Positions 26,786 to 35,932 of a DNA stretch of 64,000 nt are shown here, one piece after another. A program made the translations under genes and the position numbers. How positions within the stretch are numbered: the first letter of the stretch is position 1; each line of letters opens with the position of its first letter. The DNA is from Candidatus Thermochlorobacteriaceae bacterium (lineage in GTDB: Bacteria > Bacteroidota > Chlorobiia > Chlorobiales > Thermochlorobacteraceae), in assembly GCA_029263855.1 (NCBI GenBank), contig JAJUFC010000001.1:62001-126000 (forward strand), written 5' to 3'. The notes below the pieces were generated by a model. The model worked only from the letters and a program-made list of their open reading frames with translations. It did no database searches and had not been told where the DNA came from.

Positions 26786-28378
26786 CTAAAACGAGCGCAG
26801 AACAGTATTGATGCGGAAATGCTTATCGTCTTTTTCGGGATAATCGGTGGTGTAGTGCAAGCCTCGCGATTCGCGGCGTTTCATCGCGCTCTCGATAATC
26901 AAACTGGCGACTTTGATGATGTTGCGCAGTTCTAAAAGTTCGGCGGAAACTTTAGTTTTCTTGTAGTAGGCTTCGGTTTCTTCTTTGAGAAAATCAATTC
27001 GGCGTTCGGCGCGCTTTAAGCGCAAGTCGCTCCGAACAATTCCGACGTAATCGTTCATCACTTGTTGGACTTCTCTACGATTGTGTGAAATCAGAATCCA
27101 CTCTTCGGGGTTTTCCGTGCCGCTTTCGTCCCAATCTGGAAACTCTACGGTGTTTTTCACGTCTACCAAATTCTCTTTGATGTTCAAGAACGCACGATGC
27201 GCAAAGACAAGGGCTTCGAGCAGGGAATTGCTGGCTAAGCGATTCGCGCCGTGCACGCCCGTTGAGGCAACTTCGCCACAGGCGTAAAGGCGATTGAGGG
27301 TGGTGCGCGCGAAAAGGTCGGTCGCCACGCCGCCGCAAGAGTAGTGCATCGCTGGCACAACAGGAATCATTTCGCGCGTGATGTCAATGCCGAACATTAG
27401 GCAACGCTCGTAGATGTTGGGGAAATGCTCTTTGATGTCGCTTTCGGGCTTGTGCGTGATGTCGAGGTAGACGAACTCGTCGCCGCGTTTTTTCATCTCG
27501 CTGTCGATGGCACGAGCGACAATGTCGCGCGGGGCAAGTGATTTTCGCGGGTCGTATTTGTGCATAAACTCGCGTCCGTCTTTGGTGCGCAAGACACCAC
27601 CGAATCCGCGCACGGCTTCCGTAATCAAAAAAGATTTGGCATCAGGGTGGTAAAGCGTTGTGGGGTGAAATTGAATAAACTCCATGTTGTGAATTTCCGC
27701 GCCTGCGCGATACGCCATCGCAATGCCGTCGCCTGTGGCGATTGAGGGATTGGTTGTGTGTAAATACACATGTCCGCACCCGCCTGTGGCGAGCATGGTG
27801 AATTTGGCTAAAAACTTTTTGAAGCAACCTGTTTGCGTGTCGAGCGCATAGACACCGTAGCAAGTGATGTCGTTGGTTTTCTTGCGAAGGTGATGCTCGG
27901 TAATGAGCTCAATCGAGGCGTGATGTTCAAGAATGGCAATGTTCGGATTTTCAGCGGCTTTTTGAAGCAAGGCACGCTCGACCTCTTTGCCTGTGAGGTC
28001 GGCGGCATGAACGATTCGATATGCCGAGTGTCCGCCTTCGCGCTCGAAGTGCAGTTTGCCATCTTTCTTCGTGAAGTTAACACCAAGTTCAATCAACTCC
28101 TTGACGTGTTTAGGACCTTCTTTAACGAGCGTTTCGACAGCTTCAAAGTTGCAAAGCCCTGCGCCTGCATCGAGCGTATCGGCAATGTGTGCTTCGAAGG
28201 AATCTTCGGACGTGAGCACAGCGGCTATTCCGCCTTGTGCCCAATTCGTGTTGGAGTCGGAGCGTTCTTTTTTGGTGATAACAATAACTTGTCCAATTTC
28301 AGCGGCTTTAAGGGCGAAGAAAAGTCCCGCGATTCCGCTTCCAATCACGAGCACATCAGTTTTAATGGTCTCTGTCAT
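26786..28378 (-). CDS. nadB: L-aspartate oxidase
   Basis: 530 residues. FAD-binding N-terminus [19 protein letters not shown], then [14 protein letters not shown] (contact with the flavin), the fumarate-reductase-like segment [11 protein letters not shown] and [10 protein letters not shown], the arginine-containing HYSCGGV and [22 protein letters not shown] helical C-terminal domain closes the protein. It oxidises L-aspartate to iminoaspartate, the first step of de novo NAD synthesis, in the cytoplasm. Its start abuts the stop of a DedA gene, and nadA is two genes upstream in the same run, so the two pathway enzymes are co-transcribed. Confidence 0.96.
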   Translation of the reverse strand: MTETIKTDVLVIGSGIAGLFFALKAAEIGQVIVITKKERSDSNTNWAQGGIAAVLTSEDSFEAHIADTLDAGAGLCNFEAVETLVKEGPKHVKELIELGVNFTKKDGKLHFEREGGHSAYRIVHAADLTGKEVERALLQKAAENPNIAILEHHASIELITEHHLRKKTNDITCYGVYALDTQTGCFKKFLAKFTMLATGGCGHVYLHTTNPSIATGDGIAMAYRAGAEIHNMEFIQFHPTTLYHPDAKSFLITEAVRGFGGVLRTKDGREFMHKYDPRKSLAPRDIVARAIDSEMKKRGDEFVYLDITHKPESDIKEHFPNIYERCLMFGIDITREMIPVVPAMHYSCGGVATDLFARTTLNRLYACGEVASTGVHGANRLASNSLLEALVFAHRAFLNIKENLVDVKNTVEFPDWDESGTENPEEWILISHNRREVQQVMNDYVGIVRSDLRLKRAERRIDFLKEETEAYYKKTKVSAELLELRNIIKVASLIIESAMKRRESRGLHYTTDYPEKDDKHFRINTVLRSF

Positions 28379-29029
28379 TTACTCCGTCGAGCGTTCTGGA
28401 AAAAATTTCGCTTTCACAAGTTCCCAAACAATGGGCAAAATTGAAATAAAGATAATGGCGAAAATGACGAGCGAAAAGTTCTTCTTCACAATCGGCAACT
28501 CACCAAAGAAAAAGCCAAGAAACGAGAGCGAAAAAATCCAAACCAAGCCACCAACGATGTTGTAGGTGATGAAGTGCGAGTAAGTCATGCTTCCCATACC
28601 TGCTACAAACGGCGCGAAGGTGCGCACAATCGGCACAAAGCGCGCAATGACAATGGTGCGTCCGCCATAGCGTTCATAAAAATCATGCGTTTTATCGAGA
28701 TATTCCTTTTTGATGATTTTTGATTGATGCTTGACAAGGTAGTCGCCGAACTTATAGCCGATGAAGTAATTAACCGTGTCACCTAAAATTGCGGCAACTG
28801 AAAGTAGCAAGACGATGAGCCATAAATCCAGCGCACCTGTTGAGGCTAACGCGCCAACGGCGAAAATGAGTGAATCGCCGGGCAAAAACGGTGTAACCAC
28901 AAGCCCCGTCTCACAAAAAATGATGAGAAAGAGAATCGCGTAAAGCCATGTGCCGTATTCTTCCGAAAGTGCAACAAGATATTTGTCGAGATGAAGCAAA
29001 ATATCAATGAACTGTTTGAGAAGGTCCAT
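28379..29029 (-). CDS. DedA-family membrane protein (copy 1)
   Basis: 216 residues with the DedA/SNARE-associated (VTT) fold: about five membrane segments including two re-entrant hairpins. The first carries the conserved acid-containing FCETGLVVTPFLPGDS and the second IARFVPIVRTFAPFVAGMG with two essential-type arginines. Members act as lipid-phosphate carrier transporters or scramblases needed for proton motive force and envelope homeostasis. Its ATG overlaps the stop codon of the upstream DedA gene (TAATG), implying translational coupling; it is followed directly by nadB. Confidence 0.9.
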   Translation of the reverse strand: MDLLKQFIDILLHLDKYLVALSEEYGTWLYAILFLIIFCETGLVVTPFLPGDSLIFAVGALASTGALDLWLIVLLLSVAAILGDTVNYFIGYKFGDYLVKHQSKIIKKEYLDKTHDFYERYGGRTIVIARFVPIVRTFAPFVAGMGSMTYSHFITYNIVGGLVWIFSLSFLGFFFGELPIVKKNFSLVIFAIIFISILPIVWELVKAKFFPERSTE

Positions 29030-29646
29030 TAGGAAAGCGAGTTTGGTAAACGAGATTTGAACAAGTTAAAGAGAATCGTGCTAATAATCACCACCAGAAT
29101 GATGGCAATGCTTCTGTTGATGTAGGCTTCTAATTCGGGGAACTGTTTGACGACGAAATAGCCCAAGAGCGAGAAAGAGAGAATCCACACAATCGCGCCG
29201 CTGATGCTGAATAGCATGAAGCGTAAGTAGGGCATTGCTGCAATTCCTGCGACGGTGGTAGCGAAGTTTCGAACGATGGGAAAATATCGCGCAAGAAAAA
29301 CGGCTTTGCCGCCGTGCTTGTCGTAAAAGGCTTGTGCTTGAAGCAAATACGCTCGCTTGAAAAAAAGCGAATCTTCTCTTTCAAAGAGTTTGCGCCCGAA
29401 ATGTTTGCCAATGAGGTAGCCTGTGGAATCTCCGAGAATAGCGGCAAGAATCATCACGAGGTTGACTTGCACGATGTCGAGCTTGCCTGTTGCCGCCACA
29501 AGCCCCGCCGTTAAAATCAGCGCGTCGCCCGGAAGAAGAAAGCCGAAAAAGAATCCAGTATCGGCGAAGATGATGAAGAAAAGCAACGCATAGCCGCCCC
29601 AGCGAATCATCTCGTCGAGCGAGCCAAAGGTGAATGTTTCGGGCAT
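29029..29646 (-). CDS. DedA-family membrane protein (copy 2)
   Basis: 205 residues. The same architecture as the next gene, but the first motif reads FADTGFFFGFLLPGDA, with Asp where the neighbour and most members have Glu. The second reads LARYFPIVRNFATTVAG, with Thr where Pro is usual. The differences suggest that the two tandem paralogues have diverged in substrate or ion use, although both keep the Asp of the PGD turn and both arginines. It starts 11 bases after nadA ends and is coupled to copy 1 by a TAATG overlap. Confidence 0.9.
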   Translation of the reverse strand: MPETFTFGSLDEMIRWGGYALLFFIIFADTGFFFGFLLPGDALILTAGLVAATGKLDIVQVNLVMILAAILGDSTGYLIGKHFGRKLFEREDSLFFKRAYLLQAQAFYDKHGGKAVFLARYFPIVRNFATTVAGIAAMPYLRFMLFSISGAIVWILSFSLLGYFVVKQFPELEAYINRSIAIILVVIISTILFNLFKSRLPNSLS

Positions 29647-29657
29647 TGAGGTTTGTT

Positions 29658-30623
29658 TTACTTCGAGAGTTCTAACATTCGCTCCATCGGCTTCAAGGCA
29701 CGCAGGCGCAACTCTTCATTCATCGTAATTTCAGGCGTGCGGTGTTTCATCGTCAGGTAGACCTTCTCAAGCGTGTTGAGTTTCATATACGGGCACTCGT
29801 TGCAGGCGCAGTGTTTTTCTTCGTTTGGCGGTGCGGCAATGAAGGTTTTATGTTGCGAGCGTTTCTGCATTTCATGAATGATGCCCGCTTCGGTAGCAAC
29901 GATAAATTCAGTGTGCGGACTTTGAATCGTGAATTCAAGCAACGCCTTTGTAGAGCCGATAAACGCGGCATGTGCTAAAACAGGCGCTTCACATTCGGGG
30001 TGGGCAATGACGATGGCGTTGGGGTGTCGCACTTTAAGCGCGATGAGTTTTCGCTCGCTGAATGTTTCATGCACAATGCACGAGCCTTGCCACAGAATCA
30101 TCTCTCGCCCAGTTTTCTTCATCAAATACGCACCAAGATTTTTATCAGGCGCGAAAATAATTTCTTGCGATTCGGGAACAGAGCGCACAATTTTTTCAGC
30201 GTTAGACGACGTGCAAATAATATCCGACATCGCCTTGATTTCCGCCGTGCAGTTGATATAACTAATCACCACTGCATCAGGGTGCTTTGCCTTGAACTGT
30301 GCAAAGAGCGCGGGCGGACAAGAATCGGCGAGCGAACAGCCTGCGGCTAAATCGGGCAAGAGCACTTGCTTGGTCGGATTCAAAATTTTTGCCGTCTCTG
30401 CCATGAAGTGAACGCCACAAAAGACAATCACATCAGCGTTGGTTGATTTTGCCGCTTGAGCCAGTTGCAAACTATCGCCTAAAAAATCGGCAATGTCTTG
30501 AATGTCGGGTTCTTGATAGTAGTGCGCGAGAATAACGGCATTGAGTTCCCTTTTCAAGCGCGTGATTTCTTCAAAGAGATCGAGCGAGGCAAGCGGGCGG
30601 TCATGTTGAACTGCGGTTTCCAT
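29658..30623 (-). CDS. nadA: Quinolinate synthase A
   Basis: 321 residues. It has the triplicated fold with three cluster cysteines: [13 protein letters not shown] (about 88), the Cys of [16 protein letters not shown] region (about 211), and [16 protein letters not shown] (about 272). The N-terminal [19 protein letters not shown] is diagnostic. The [4Fe-4S] enzyme condenses iminoaspartate with dihydroxyacetone phosphate to quinolinate. It is oxygen-sensitive and works with NadB, encoded in the same operon; NadC is at 52503-53384. CxxC near the C-terminus (CACNECP) matches the usual family end. Confidence 0.96.
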   Translation of the reverse strand: METAVQHDRPLASLDLFEEITRLKRELNAVILAHYYQEPDIQDIADFLGDSLQLAQAAKSTNADVIVFCGVHFMAETAKILNPTKQVLLPDLAAGCSLADSCPPALFAQFKAKHPDAVVISYINCTAEIKAMSDIICTSSNAEKIVRSVPESQEIIFAPDKNLGAYLMKKTGREMILWQGSCIVHETFSERKLIALKVRHPNAIVIAHPECEAPVLAHAAFIGSTKALLEFTIQSPHTEFIVATEAGIIHEMQKRSQHKTFIAAPPNEEKHCACNECPYMKLNTLEKVYLTMKHRTPEITMNEELRLRALKPMERMLELSK

Positions 30624-30641
30624 ACTGAAAAAACGTTAAAG

Positions 30642-31457
30642 TTAAAATTCGCTAATGCCGACTAACCGACACGAGTGTTCCCAAAAGCGTTTGCGAATCT
30701 CGGCATTATCGACAATCGGGTTATACGGTTGCGGTCGCTTTTTGACGAAGTATTTACCTGAAACGCCTGCTACTTCGGGCGACGAAGCCAAATAGACCGA
30801 TGTTTCGGCACCTTCTGCGAGCGATGCACCTTTTATCGCAAATCCTGCTTCTAAAAGTTTCGTTGTAATCACGCCCGGGTGCAAAGTATTGGAAGTGATA
30901 TGAGTTCCTTTAAGCCGCTCCGCCAACTCAACGGCAAAAAGCACATTCGCTAATTTTGAGCGCGAATAGGCATCATATCCGTCGAACTTTTTTTCGCCTT
31001 GAAGATTTTCAAAATCGAGCGTGGCGCGCATGTGCGCAATAGAACTGACCGTAATCACCCTTGCCGCTGTCGAGTTGTTCAAAAGTGGCATACAGAGGTG
31101 CGTCAAAAAGAAATGCGCAAGATGATTAACGGCAAAGGTCATTTCGTAGCCGTCGTGTGAAAGTTCGCGTGTTTTCATAAATATGCCCGCGTTGTTAATG
31201 AGCACGTCCAATCGCATGTGTTTTTGGCGTAAGTCAACGGCCATTTTGCGAATGGCGTTCAAGGAAGAGAGGTCGGCATGAAAAATATCTAACTTGGCGT
31301 GACGCTGTTTGACGTGCAGGTCTTTCATTGTCTCAACAAGTCGCTTGGAATCACGTCCGTGCAGGAGCACTGTCGCGCCTTGATTGGCGAGATCAAGAGC
31401 CGTTTGTTTGCCGATGCCGTCGGTCGCGCCGGTTACAAAAACGATTTTGCCGTTCAT
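30642..31457 (-). CDS. Short-chain dehydrogenase/reductase, retinol-dehydrogenase-like
   Basis: 271 residues. Classical SDR motifs: TGATDGIG (about 10-17) for the cofactor, HGRDSKR after the second strand (favouring NADPH), NNAG (about 90), a Ser in VSSIAHM, and Tyr-x3-Lys in AYSRSK (about 157-161). The FAVNHLAHFFLTH stretch groups it with retinol-dehydrogenase/protochlorophyllide-reductase-like SDRs. In a phototroph an action on an isoprenoid or tetrapyrrole is conceivable, but the sequence does not prove it. It is the first gene of the nadA-dedA-dedA-nadB run, 18 bases before nadA. Confidence 0.82.
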   Translation of the reverse strand: MNGKIVFVTGATDGIGKQTALDLANQGATVLLHGRDSKRLVETMKDLHVKQRHAKLDIFHADLSSLNAIRKMAVDLRQKHMRLDVLINNAGIFMKTRELSHDGYEMTFAVNHLAHFFLTHLCMPLLNNSTAARVITVSSIAHMRATLDFENLQGEKKFDGYDAYSRSKLANVLFAVELAERLKGTHITSNTLHPGVITTKLLEAGFAIKGASLAEGAETSVYLASSPEVAGVSGKYFVKKRPQPYNPIVDNAEIRKRFWEHSCRLVGISEF

Positions 31458-31597
31458 TGTCAGCGATAAAGAGTTGCGCAGTTAAAAAACGATGTCGTCT
31501 TGAGTGGAAATGTGTTGTAACTTCGAGCCGTCAAGCGACGATGAGACCTAAACTATAAGGTGCAAAGATGCACGTAAAAACTTGAATTCCGAATCCG

Positions 31598-32809
31598 ATG
31601 AAACGCTTTGTATTTTTGTCGTTTCTTTTTTTACCCTGCGTTCTTTTCGCTCAAAAAAAGAGCATGCAGATGCCGATTGAGCTTTACGGCGCATCGTTTA
31701 ATTTCATTTTCCAAATCAGCAACCTTGAAGAATCGGAACGCATTGCGCTCGTCGATCCACGTTTTACCGACCTTGCGAATAGTGCCATTCACGATGTGAT
31801 GCCCTTTGCAAGCCGATTGATTGACCTTTGCGATTCGCTCAACTTTCCCGATTGGCTTCGCTTGAAATTAGTCGGCGAAATCGCCAAGCGCGCCGCAAAA
31901 AAAAACAATCAGAAAGTATTCACGGCAATGGTTCTGCTTCGCGCAATGGGCTACAATGCAGGAATTATTCTGCTTTCAAAACAGTGGCGGCTCGCCGTTG
32001 AAATTGACCAAAAGATTTTTTTCGCCACCATCTTTGAAGAGCAAAAAAAGCGATATACCATCTACGATGTCGAGCGCGGCGAACTCATCAAAGCCACTGG
32101 CGAATCCTATGGCTTCTACGATGCCAACGAAAACTTGGGCAAAATTTTAGAACCAATCGCGCTCTTCCAAGATGGGTTGCCAACGCTTCCCTACAAGCCA
32201 ATTAAAAAAACCGTCTCTTGGAAATTTGGGATTGAGACTTACATGCTCACTTATACACTCGACCAAAGCATGGTCAAGTATTTGGAAGAGCGACCGCAAA
32301 CCGACGTCTCTGTTTATTTCAACGAAAGTGTGCCGAATGAAATTGTTCAAGCCGTGATTGAGCCGCTCAAAAAAATCGTGTTGGAAAAAGGATTCCACGC
32401 ACGCCAAGCCGTTGCCTTCTTACACGCCTTTGTGCTGAATGGATTCGCTTACAAAGACGATTTGAAAACCAAACGCGGCGAACATACGAGTAGCCCACAC
32501 GAAACGCTGGCGAGCGAGTTTTCGGATTGTGAAGACCGCTCCATCTTGCTTGCCGCACTTATTCGCGGGGTGTTAGGATTCGAGGTCGTTGCGCTTGAAT
32601 ATCCGAACCATATTACGCTTGCTGTGCACTTCCCTGATTTTATCCCCGAAGAAGCGGACGAAGTTTATACCTACAATGGCAAACGCTATTTGAGTTCTGA
32701 CCCGTCTTGTTTTGGAGCACTCGGAACCGTTAATCCTGACTTCAAAGGTAAAGAGCCGATTCGCTTTATTCGTGTTGAGCCGCTGACCGTTTTCGGAGCT
32801 GGGCGATGA
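31598..32809 (+). CDS. Exported transglutaminase-like (papain-fold) protein
   Basis: 403 residues with a signal peptide (MKRFVFLSFLFLPCVLFAQ). Near the C-terminus SDCEDRSILLAAL (about 305) provides a Cys at the start of a helix, NHITLAV (about 333) a His and SSDPS (about 364) an Asp in the right order for the Cys-His-Asp triad of the transglutaminase/papain fold. This fold is common in periplasmic proteins of Bacteroidota of unknown substrate. The N-terminal ~290 residues match nothing I know. The window gives no partner; the next gene, chlorophyll synthase, is 106 bases downstream. Confidence 0.75.
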   Translation: MKRFVFLSFLFLPCVLFAQKKSMQMPIELYGASFNFIFQISNLEESERIALVDPRFTDLANSAIHDVMPFASRLIDLCDSLNFPDWLRLKLVGEIAKRAAKKNNQKVFTAMVLLRAMGYNAGIILLSKQWRLAVEIDQKIFFATIFEEQKKRYTIYDVERGELIKATGESYGFYDANENLGKILEPIALFQDGLPTLPYKPIKKTVSWKFGIETYMLTYTLDQSMVKYLEERPQTDVSVYFNESVPNEIVQAVIEPLKKIVLEKGFHARQAVAFLHAFVLNGFAYKDDLKTKRGEHTSSPHETLASEFSDCEDRSILLAALIRGVLGFEVVALEYPNHITLAVHFPDFIPEEADEVYTYNGKRYLSSDPSCFGALGTVNPDFKGKEPIRFIRVEPLTVFGAGR

Positions 32810-32915
32810 GAAGCATAAAAAACAGTCTTCTTTTCTCACCGCTACCGTCGTAACTTTCGAAAAACTTGACATTTATCTTCATATAGCCAATGAAGTTATC
32901 CGACATTTTCCAACC

Positions 32916-33923
32916 ATGAACAACGCATCAAGTGCATCGCTCTCGCCGATTGAGAAACTCAAAGCCCATCTCGAACTGTTAGACCCGATTACATGGGTTG
33001 GTGTCTTGCAGGGAATTGTTTGCGGCGCGATTGCATCGGGGCAGATGAAATTCAACTTGCAGCATCTTGGAGAATTTGCGCTTCTTACCCTGCTTTTCGG
33101 ACCTCTTGGCACGGGCTTTTCACAATCCGTTAATGATTACTACGACCGCGACCTCGACCGCATTAACGAGCCGACACGCCCGATTCCGTCTGGAAGAGTG
33201 TCGGAAAGAGCCGCATTTTGGAATTGGATTCTGGTCGGCATGCTGGCGATGCTGACGAGCGCATTTTTCGCGCATTATCTTGGCGGCATGCGCGGCGGCG
33301 TTCTATTTCTGCTCTCCGTCTTTGGTTTGATTATGGGCTACATCTACTCCGCGCCGCCGTTCAAACTCAAAAACAACGTGCTTCTTTCCGCGCCTGCTGT
33401 CGGCATTAGTTACAGCCTGATTACTTGGATTGCTGGAAATTTGCTCTACGCCGATTTGCGTATCGAGGTTGTTTGGATGGCTGTCATCAATGCGTTCATT
33501 GCTATCGGATTGATTTTTCTTAACGACTTCAAAGCCATTGAAGGCGACCGCGCACAAGGGCTGAAATCACTTCCCGTGATGATTGGCATCAGGGGAACTT
33601 ACCTTGTCGCCTTCTCGCTCATTGACCTTGCCTTCGGCACATTTGTCTATCTGATGTGGGCTTGGGAGTTTAATTTGATGTTTTATTTCTCGCTCGTCTC
33701 GTTCATCATCATCGTTGTAACGCAAATCTTGCTCTATCGCGATCCCGAAGATGGAGCGTCAGCTTTGGAAAATGCAGTTCAAAAATCAGGATTAAAAAAC
33801 GTAATTGGAAAAAGCAATGTCAAGACGCATAAATCTTACTTGCGCTACCTCGTCGTTAATAACGGCTTGTATGTCTTGAACGTCATTTTCGCATCAATAC
33901 TCATCGCTCAAAAACCGCTCTAA
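32916..33923 (+). CDS. (Bacterio)chlorophyll synthase (ChlG/BchG/BchK-type prenyltransferase)
   Basis: 335 residues, UbiA superfamily with about nine membrane helices. The first aspartate-rich motif is NDYYDRDLDRINEPTRPIPS (about 71-90). The second is NDFKAIEGDRAQGLKSLPVM (about 205-224), specific to chlorophyll synthases rather than UbiA/MenA quinone enzymes. It esterifies chlorophyllide with a prenyl diphosphate in the cytoplasmic membrane. Green bacteria carry up to three paralogues (chlorophyll a, bacteriochlorophyll a, bacteriochlorophyll c), and I cannot choose among them without comparison. It heads a plus-strand run with a phytol-kinase-like gene 26 bases behind it. Confidence 0.9.
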   Translation: MNNASSASLSPIEKLKAHLELLDPITWVGVLQGIVCGAIASGQMKFNLQHLGEFALLTLLFGPLGTGFSQSVNDYYDRDLDRINEPTRPIPSGRVSERAAFWNWILVGMLAMLTSAFFAHYLGGMRGGVLFLLSVFGLIMGYIYSAPPFKLKNNVLLSAPAVGISYSLITWIAGNLLYADLRIEVVWMAVINAFIAIGLIFLNDFKAIEGDRAQGLKSLPVMIGIRGTYLVAFSLIDLAFGTFVYLMWAWEFNLMFYFSLVSFIIIVVTQILLYRDPEDGASALENAVQKSGLKNVIGKSNVKTHKSYLRYLVVNNGLYVLNVIFASILIAQKPL

Positions 33924-33949
33924 CAACAAAACTAAAAAACCAATAAACA

Positions 33950-34642
33950 ATGTTCGGATTGTCGCCGCTCTACAACAATCTCCTCGCCGCGCTTTTCACA
34001 ATTATTTATGTGTTCAGTTTGGTTGCGCTCATGGAAGTGTTCGTTACGCGCTTTGGCTTAGCACGCGATTTGAGCCGAAAAATTACGCACATCGGCGCAG
34101 GCATGATTATCGCCTTTCTTCCGCTCTTTGACGACACACATTGGAGCAAGTATTTCAACGTCTCGATTTTCGTGATTTGGATTGCGCTTCTCGTGCAAAA
34201 AGGATTGTTCGCCGATGTCAATGACGAAGCCGTCAAAACCATGACGCGCACCGGCGACCGACGCGAACTGCTCAAAGGTCCGCTTTACTTCGTGATTGTG
34301 GCAACCATTTGCGGCACGCTCTTCTACAAAACATTCGAAGGCGTTCTGGCAATGTCAATTCTCGGCTGGGGCGACGGCATGGCACCTATCATCGGCTCGC
34401 GCTACGGAAAAATCAAGTATCAAATTCTCTCGCCAAAAAGTGTGGAAGGCTCGCTGACGATGTTCGTCTCGGCATTTGTTGCTTCGCTGTTGCTCGTTCA
34501 ATTTATCGTCCCACAAGAATACAATTTCAATCGTATCTTGATTCTTTCTGGGATTGCAACCATCGCCGAAGGCATCAGTCCAAAAGAACTTGATAACTTC
34601 ATTATTCCGCTTGCTGTGATTGGTGGCGCACAGTTTGTTTAA
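33950..34642 (+). CDS. Phytol/farnesol kinase-like membrane protein (VTE5-type, CTP-transferase superfamily)
   Basis: 230 residues with about seven membrane helices. RKITHIGAGM (about 43), SILGWGDGMAPIIGSRYGK (about 136-154) and a following SPKSVEGSLTMF are the motifs of the dolichol kinase / phytol kinase / CdsA superfamily. The WGDG-x3-IIG-x-RYG form is that of VTE5-like phytol and farnesol kinases. These phosphorylate a free prenyl alcohol; a second step gives the diphosphate that chlorophyll synthase uses. Its position 26 bases after the chlorophyll synthase supports that role. Dolichol-kinase-like activity remains an alternative. Confidence 0.8.
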   Translation: MFGLSPLYNNLLAALFTIIYVFSLVALMEVFVTRFGLARDLSRKITHIGAGMIIAFLPLFDDTHWSKYFNVSIFVIWIALLVQKGLFADVNDEAVKTMTRTGDRRELLKGPLYFVIVATICGTLFYKTFEGVLAMSILGWGDGMAPIIGSRYGKIKYQILSPKSVEGSLTMFVSAFVASLLLVQFIVPQEYNFNRILILSGIATIAEGISPKELDNFIIPLAVIGGAQFV

Positions 34643-34675
34643 TTGTTGGGGATAATTGGTTGGAGAATTTGAACA

Positions 34676-35314
34676 ATGAAATCGCTTTTGAAAACTTCTA
34701 CTGAAAAGCAGTATTCGCTCGCGGAATACTTCGCACTTGAAGTGGCAAATCGTGAGACGAAGTATGAATATTTGAACGGCAAAATTGTGTCAATGGCGGG
34801 CGCGCAACCTGAACACAGTTCTATTTGCACAAACTTAATCACAACGCTAACCAATCAAATTCGCCGCAAAAAAAAGCCGTGTCGTGTTTATCCAAGCAAC
34901 CAGCGCGTCAAGAGTGAGGTCGGAGCCAGTGGCAAAATGGGCTACTTTTACCCTGATGTGTCGGTGGTGTGTGGCAAGCCTGAATTTGCAGACGACAATC
35001 CCAAAACGCTCCTCAATGCGGTGCTTGTGGTTGAAGTCCTTTCAGAATCCACATTTGAATACGACTTCAACGAGAAACGCACATACTATGCCGCGCAAGA
35101 AAGCATTCAAGAAATGCTGTTTATCAATTACGAAAAGCCAACGGTGACTCGTGTTGCGCGAGAAAAAGACGCATGGCAGATTTCCGATTATCAATCGCTT
35201 GCTGATAAAATTCCGCTTCGCTCCATCGGAGTTGAACTGCCAATGAAAGAAGTCTATCGAGACGTGTCGTTTCCCAAATCGAACAAGAAAGACATCAAAA
35301 CGCTGATTCGTTAA
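34676..35314 (+). CDS. Uma2-family PD-(D/E)XK nuclease-like protein (copy 2)
   Basis: 212 residues. It has the family order: SLAEYFALE, KYEYLNGKIVSMAG (acid), a His in QPEHSSIC, YPDVSVVCG (about 97-104), LVVEVLSESTFEYD with Lys in FNEKRTYY, then QEMLFINYEKP. Compared with the copy at 3314, it is of the longer subgroup with a basic RRKKKPCRVYP segment. It sits between the phytol kinase-like gene and miaE, with 33 bases before it and a single base between its stop and the miaE ATG. The function of this widespread family is unsettled. Confidence 0.85.
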   Translation: MKSLLKTSTEKQYSLAEYFALEVANRETKYEYLNGKIVSMAGAQPEHSSICTNLITTLTNQIRRKKKPCRVYPSNQRVKSEVGASGKMGYFYPDVSVVCGKPEFADDNPKTLLNAVLVVEVLSESTFEYDFNEKRTYYAAQESIQEMLFINYEKPTVTRVAREKDAWQISDYQSLADKIPLRSIGVELPMKEVYRDVSFPKSNKKDIKTLIR

Positions 35315-35315
35315 A

Positions 35316-35930
35316 ATGATTTCGCTTCCGTTGAAATTTCAAACGCCGAAAGATTGGGCAACAGAAGTGCTTAAACAACCAATCGCGCTTCTTTCCGACC
35401 ACGCCTATTTGGAGCGCAAAGCCGCCACAAACGCGCTCGACTTGCTCAACCGATGGGTTGATGTGCGCACATCGGAGCAATGGGTGCTCACGCTTTCGAA
35501 CATCGCCAAAGATGAAACCGCACATCTTTACACTGTTACCAAACTCATTGCCGAGCGTGGCGGCAAACTTCAACGCACACACAAGTGCCAATACGCCAAC
35601 GATTTGCGTGCGCTCGTGCGCATTGGCAAGGGTAATTTGGAGGTGCTCGATAGATTGCTCGTTTCTGCCTTAATTGAAGCGCGTTCCTGTGAACGCTTTT
35701 TGATTCTCGGCGAAGTGGCAACCGAACCAGATTTGAAACATCTCTACAAAAGTCTCTTTGCGTCAGAGGCAGGGCATTACAAAACCTTTCTCAAACTTGC
35801 CGAAACCACAGCAACGGCGCGAGTTGTCGAATCGCGTTGGGAAGAATTACTTGAAAAAGAATCTGAAATCATACAAGCACAACCGATTGGCGTTGCCTTG
35901 CACAGCGGCGTTGAACAAGTTCTTGCGTAA
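35316..35930 (+). CDS. miaE: tRNA-(ms2io6A)-hydroxylase
   Basis: 204 residues, the normal length. It is a ferritin-like diiron protein: ligand motifs are DHAYLERKAA (about 27), DETAH (about 66-70), EARSCERFLILGE (about 116) and SEAGHYKTF (about 149). It hydroxylates 2-methylthio-N6-isopentenyladenosine at position 37 of tRNAs using oxygen. That requires O2, so the organism should meet oxygen, which would be unusual for a strictly anaerobic green sulfur bacterium. The gene starts one base after the Uma2 stop and ends 2 bases before the convergent subtilase. Confidence 0.92.
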   Translation: MISLPLKFQTPKDWATEVLKQPIALLSDHAYLERKAATNALDLLNRWVDVRTSEQWVLTLSNIAKDETAHLYTVTKLIAERGGKLQRTHKCQYANDLRALVRIGKGNLEVLDRLLVSALIEARSCERFLILGEVATEPDLKHLYKSLFASEAGHYKTFLKLAETTATARVVESRWEELLEKESEIIQAQPIGVALHSGVEQVLA

Positions 35931-35932
35931 TC

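Noticed and set aside
31560-31573. Small hairpin GTGCA-AAGA-TGCAC upstream of the transglutaminase-like gene
   Set aside because: Only 5 base pairs, no T tract and no riboswitch-like context; expected by chance.
32866-32871. TTGACA upstream of chlorophyll synthase as a -35 box
   Set aside because: No TATAAT-like box at 16-18 bases spacing, and other promoters in the window appear to follow the TAnnTTTG form.
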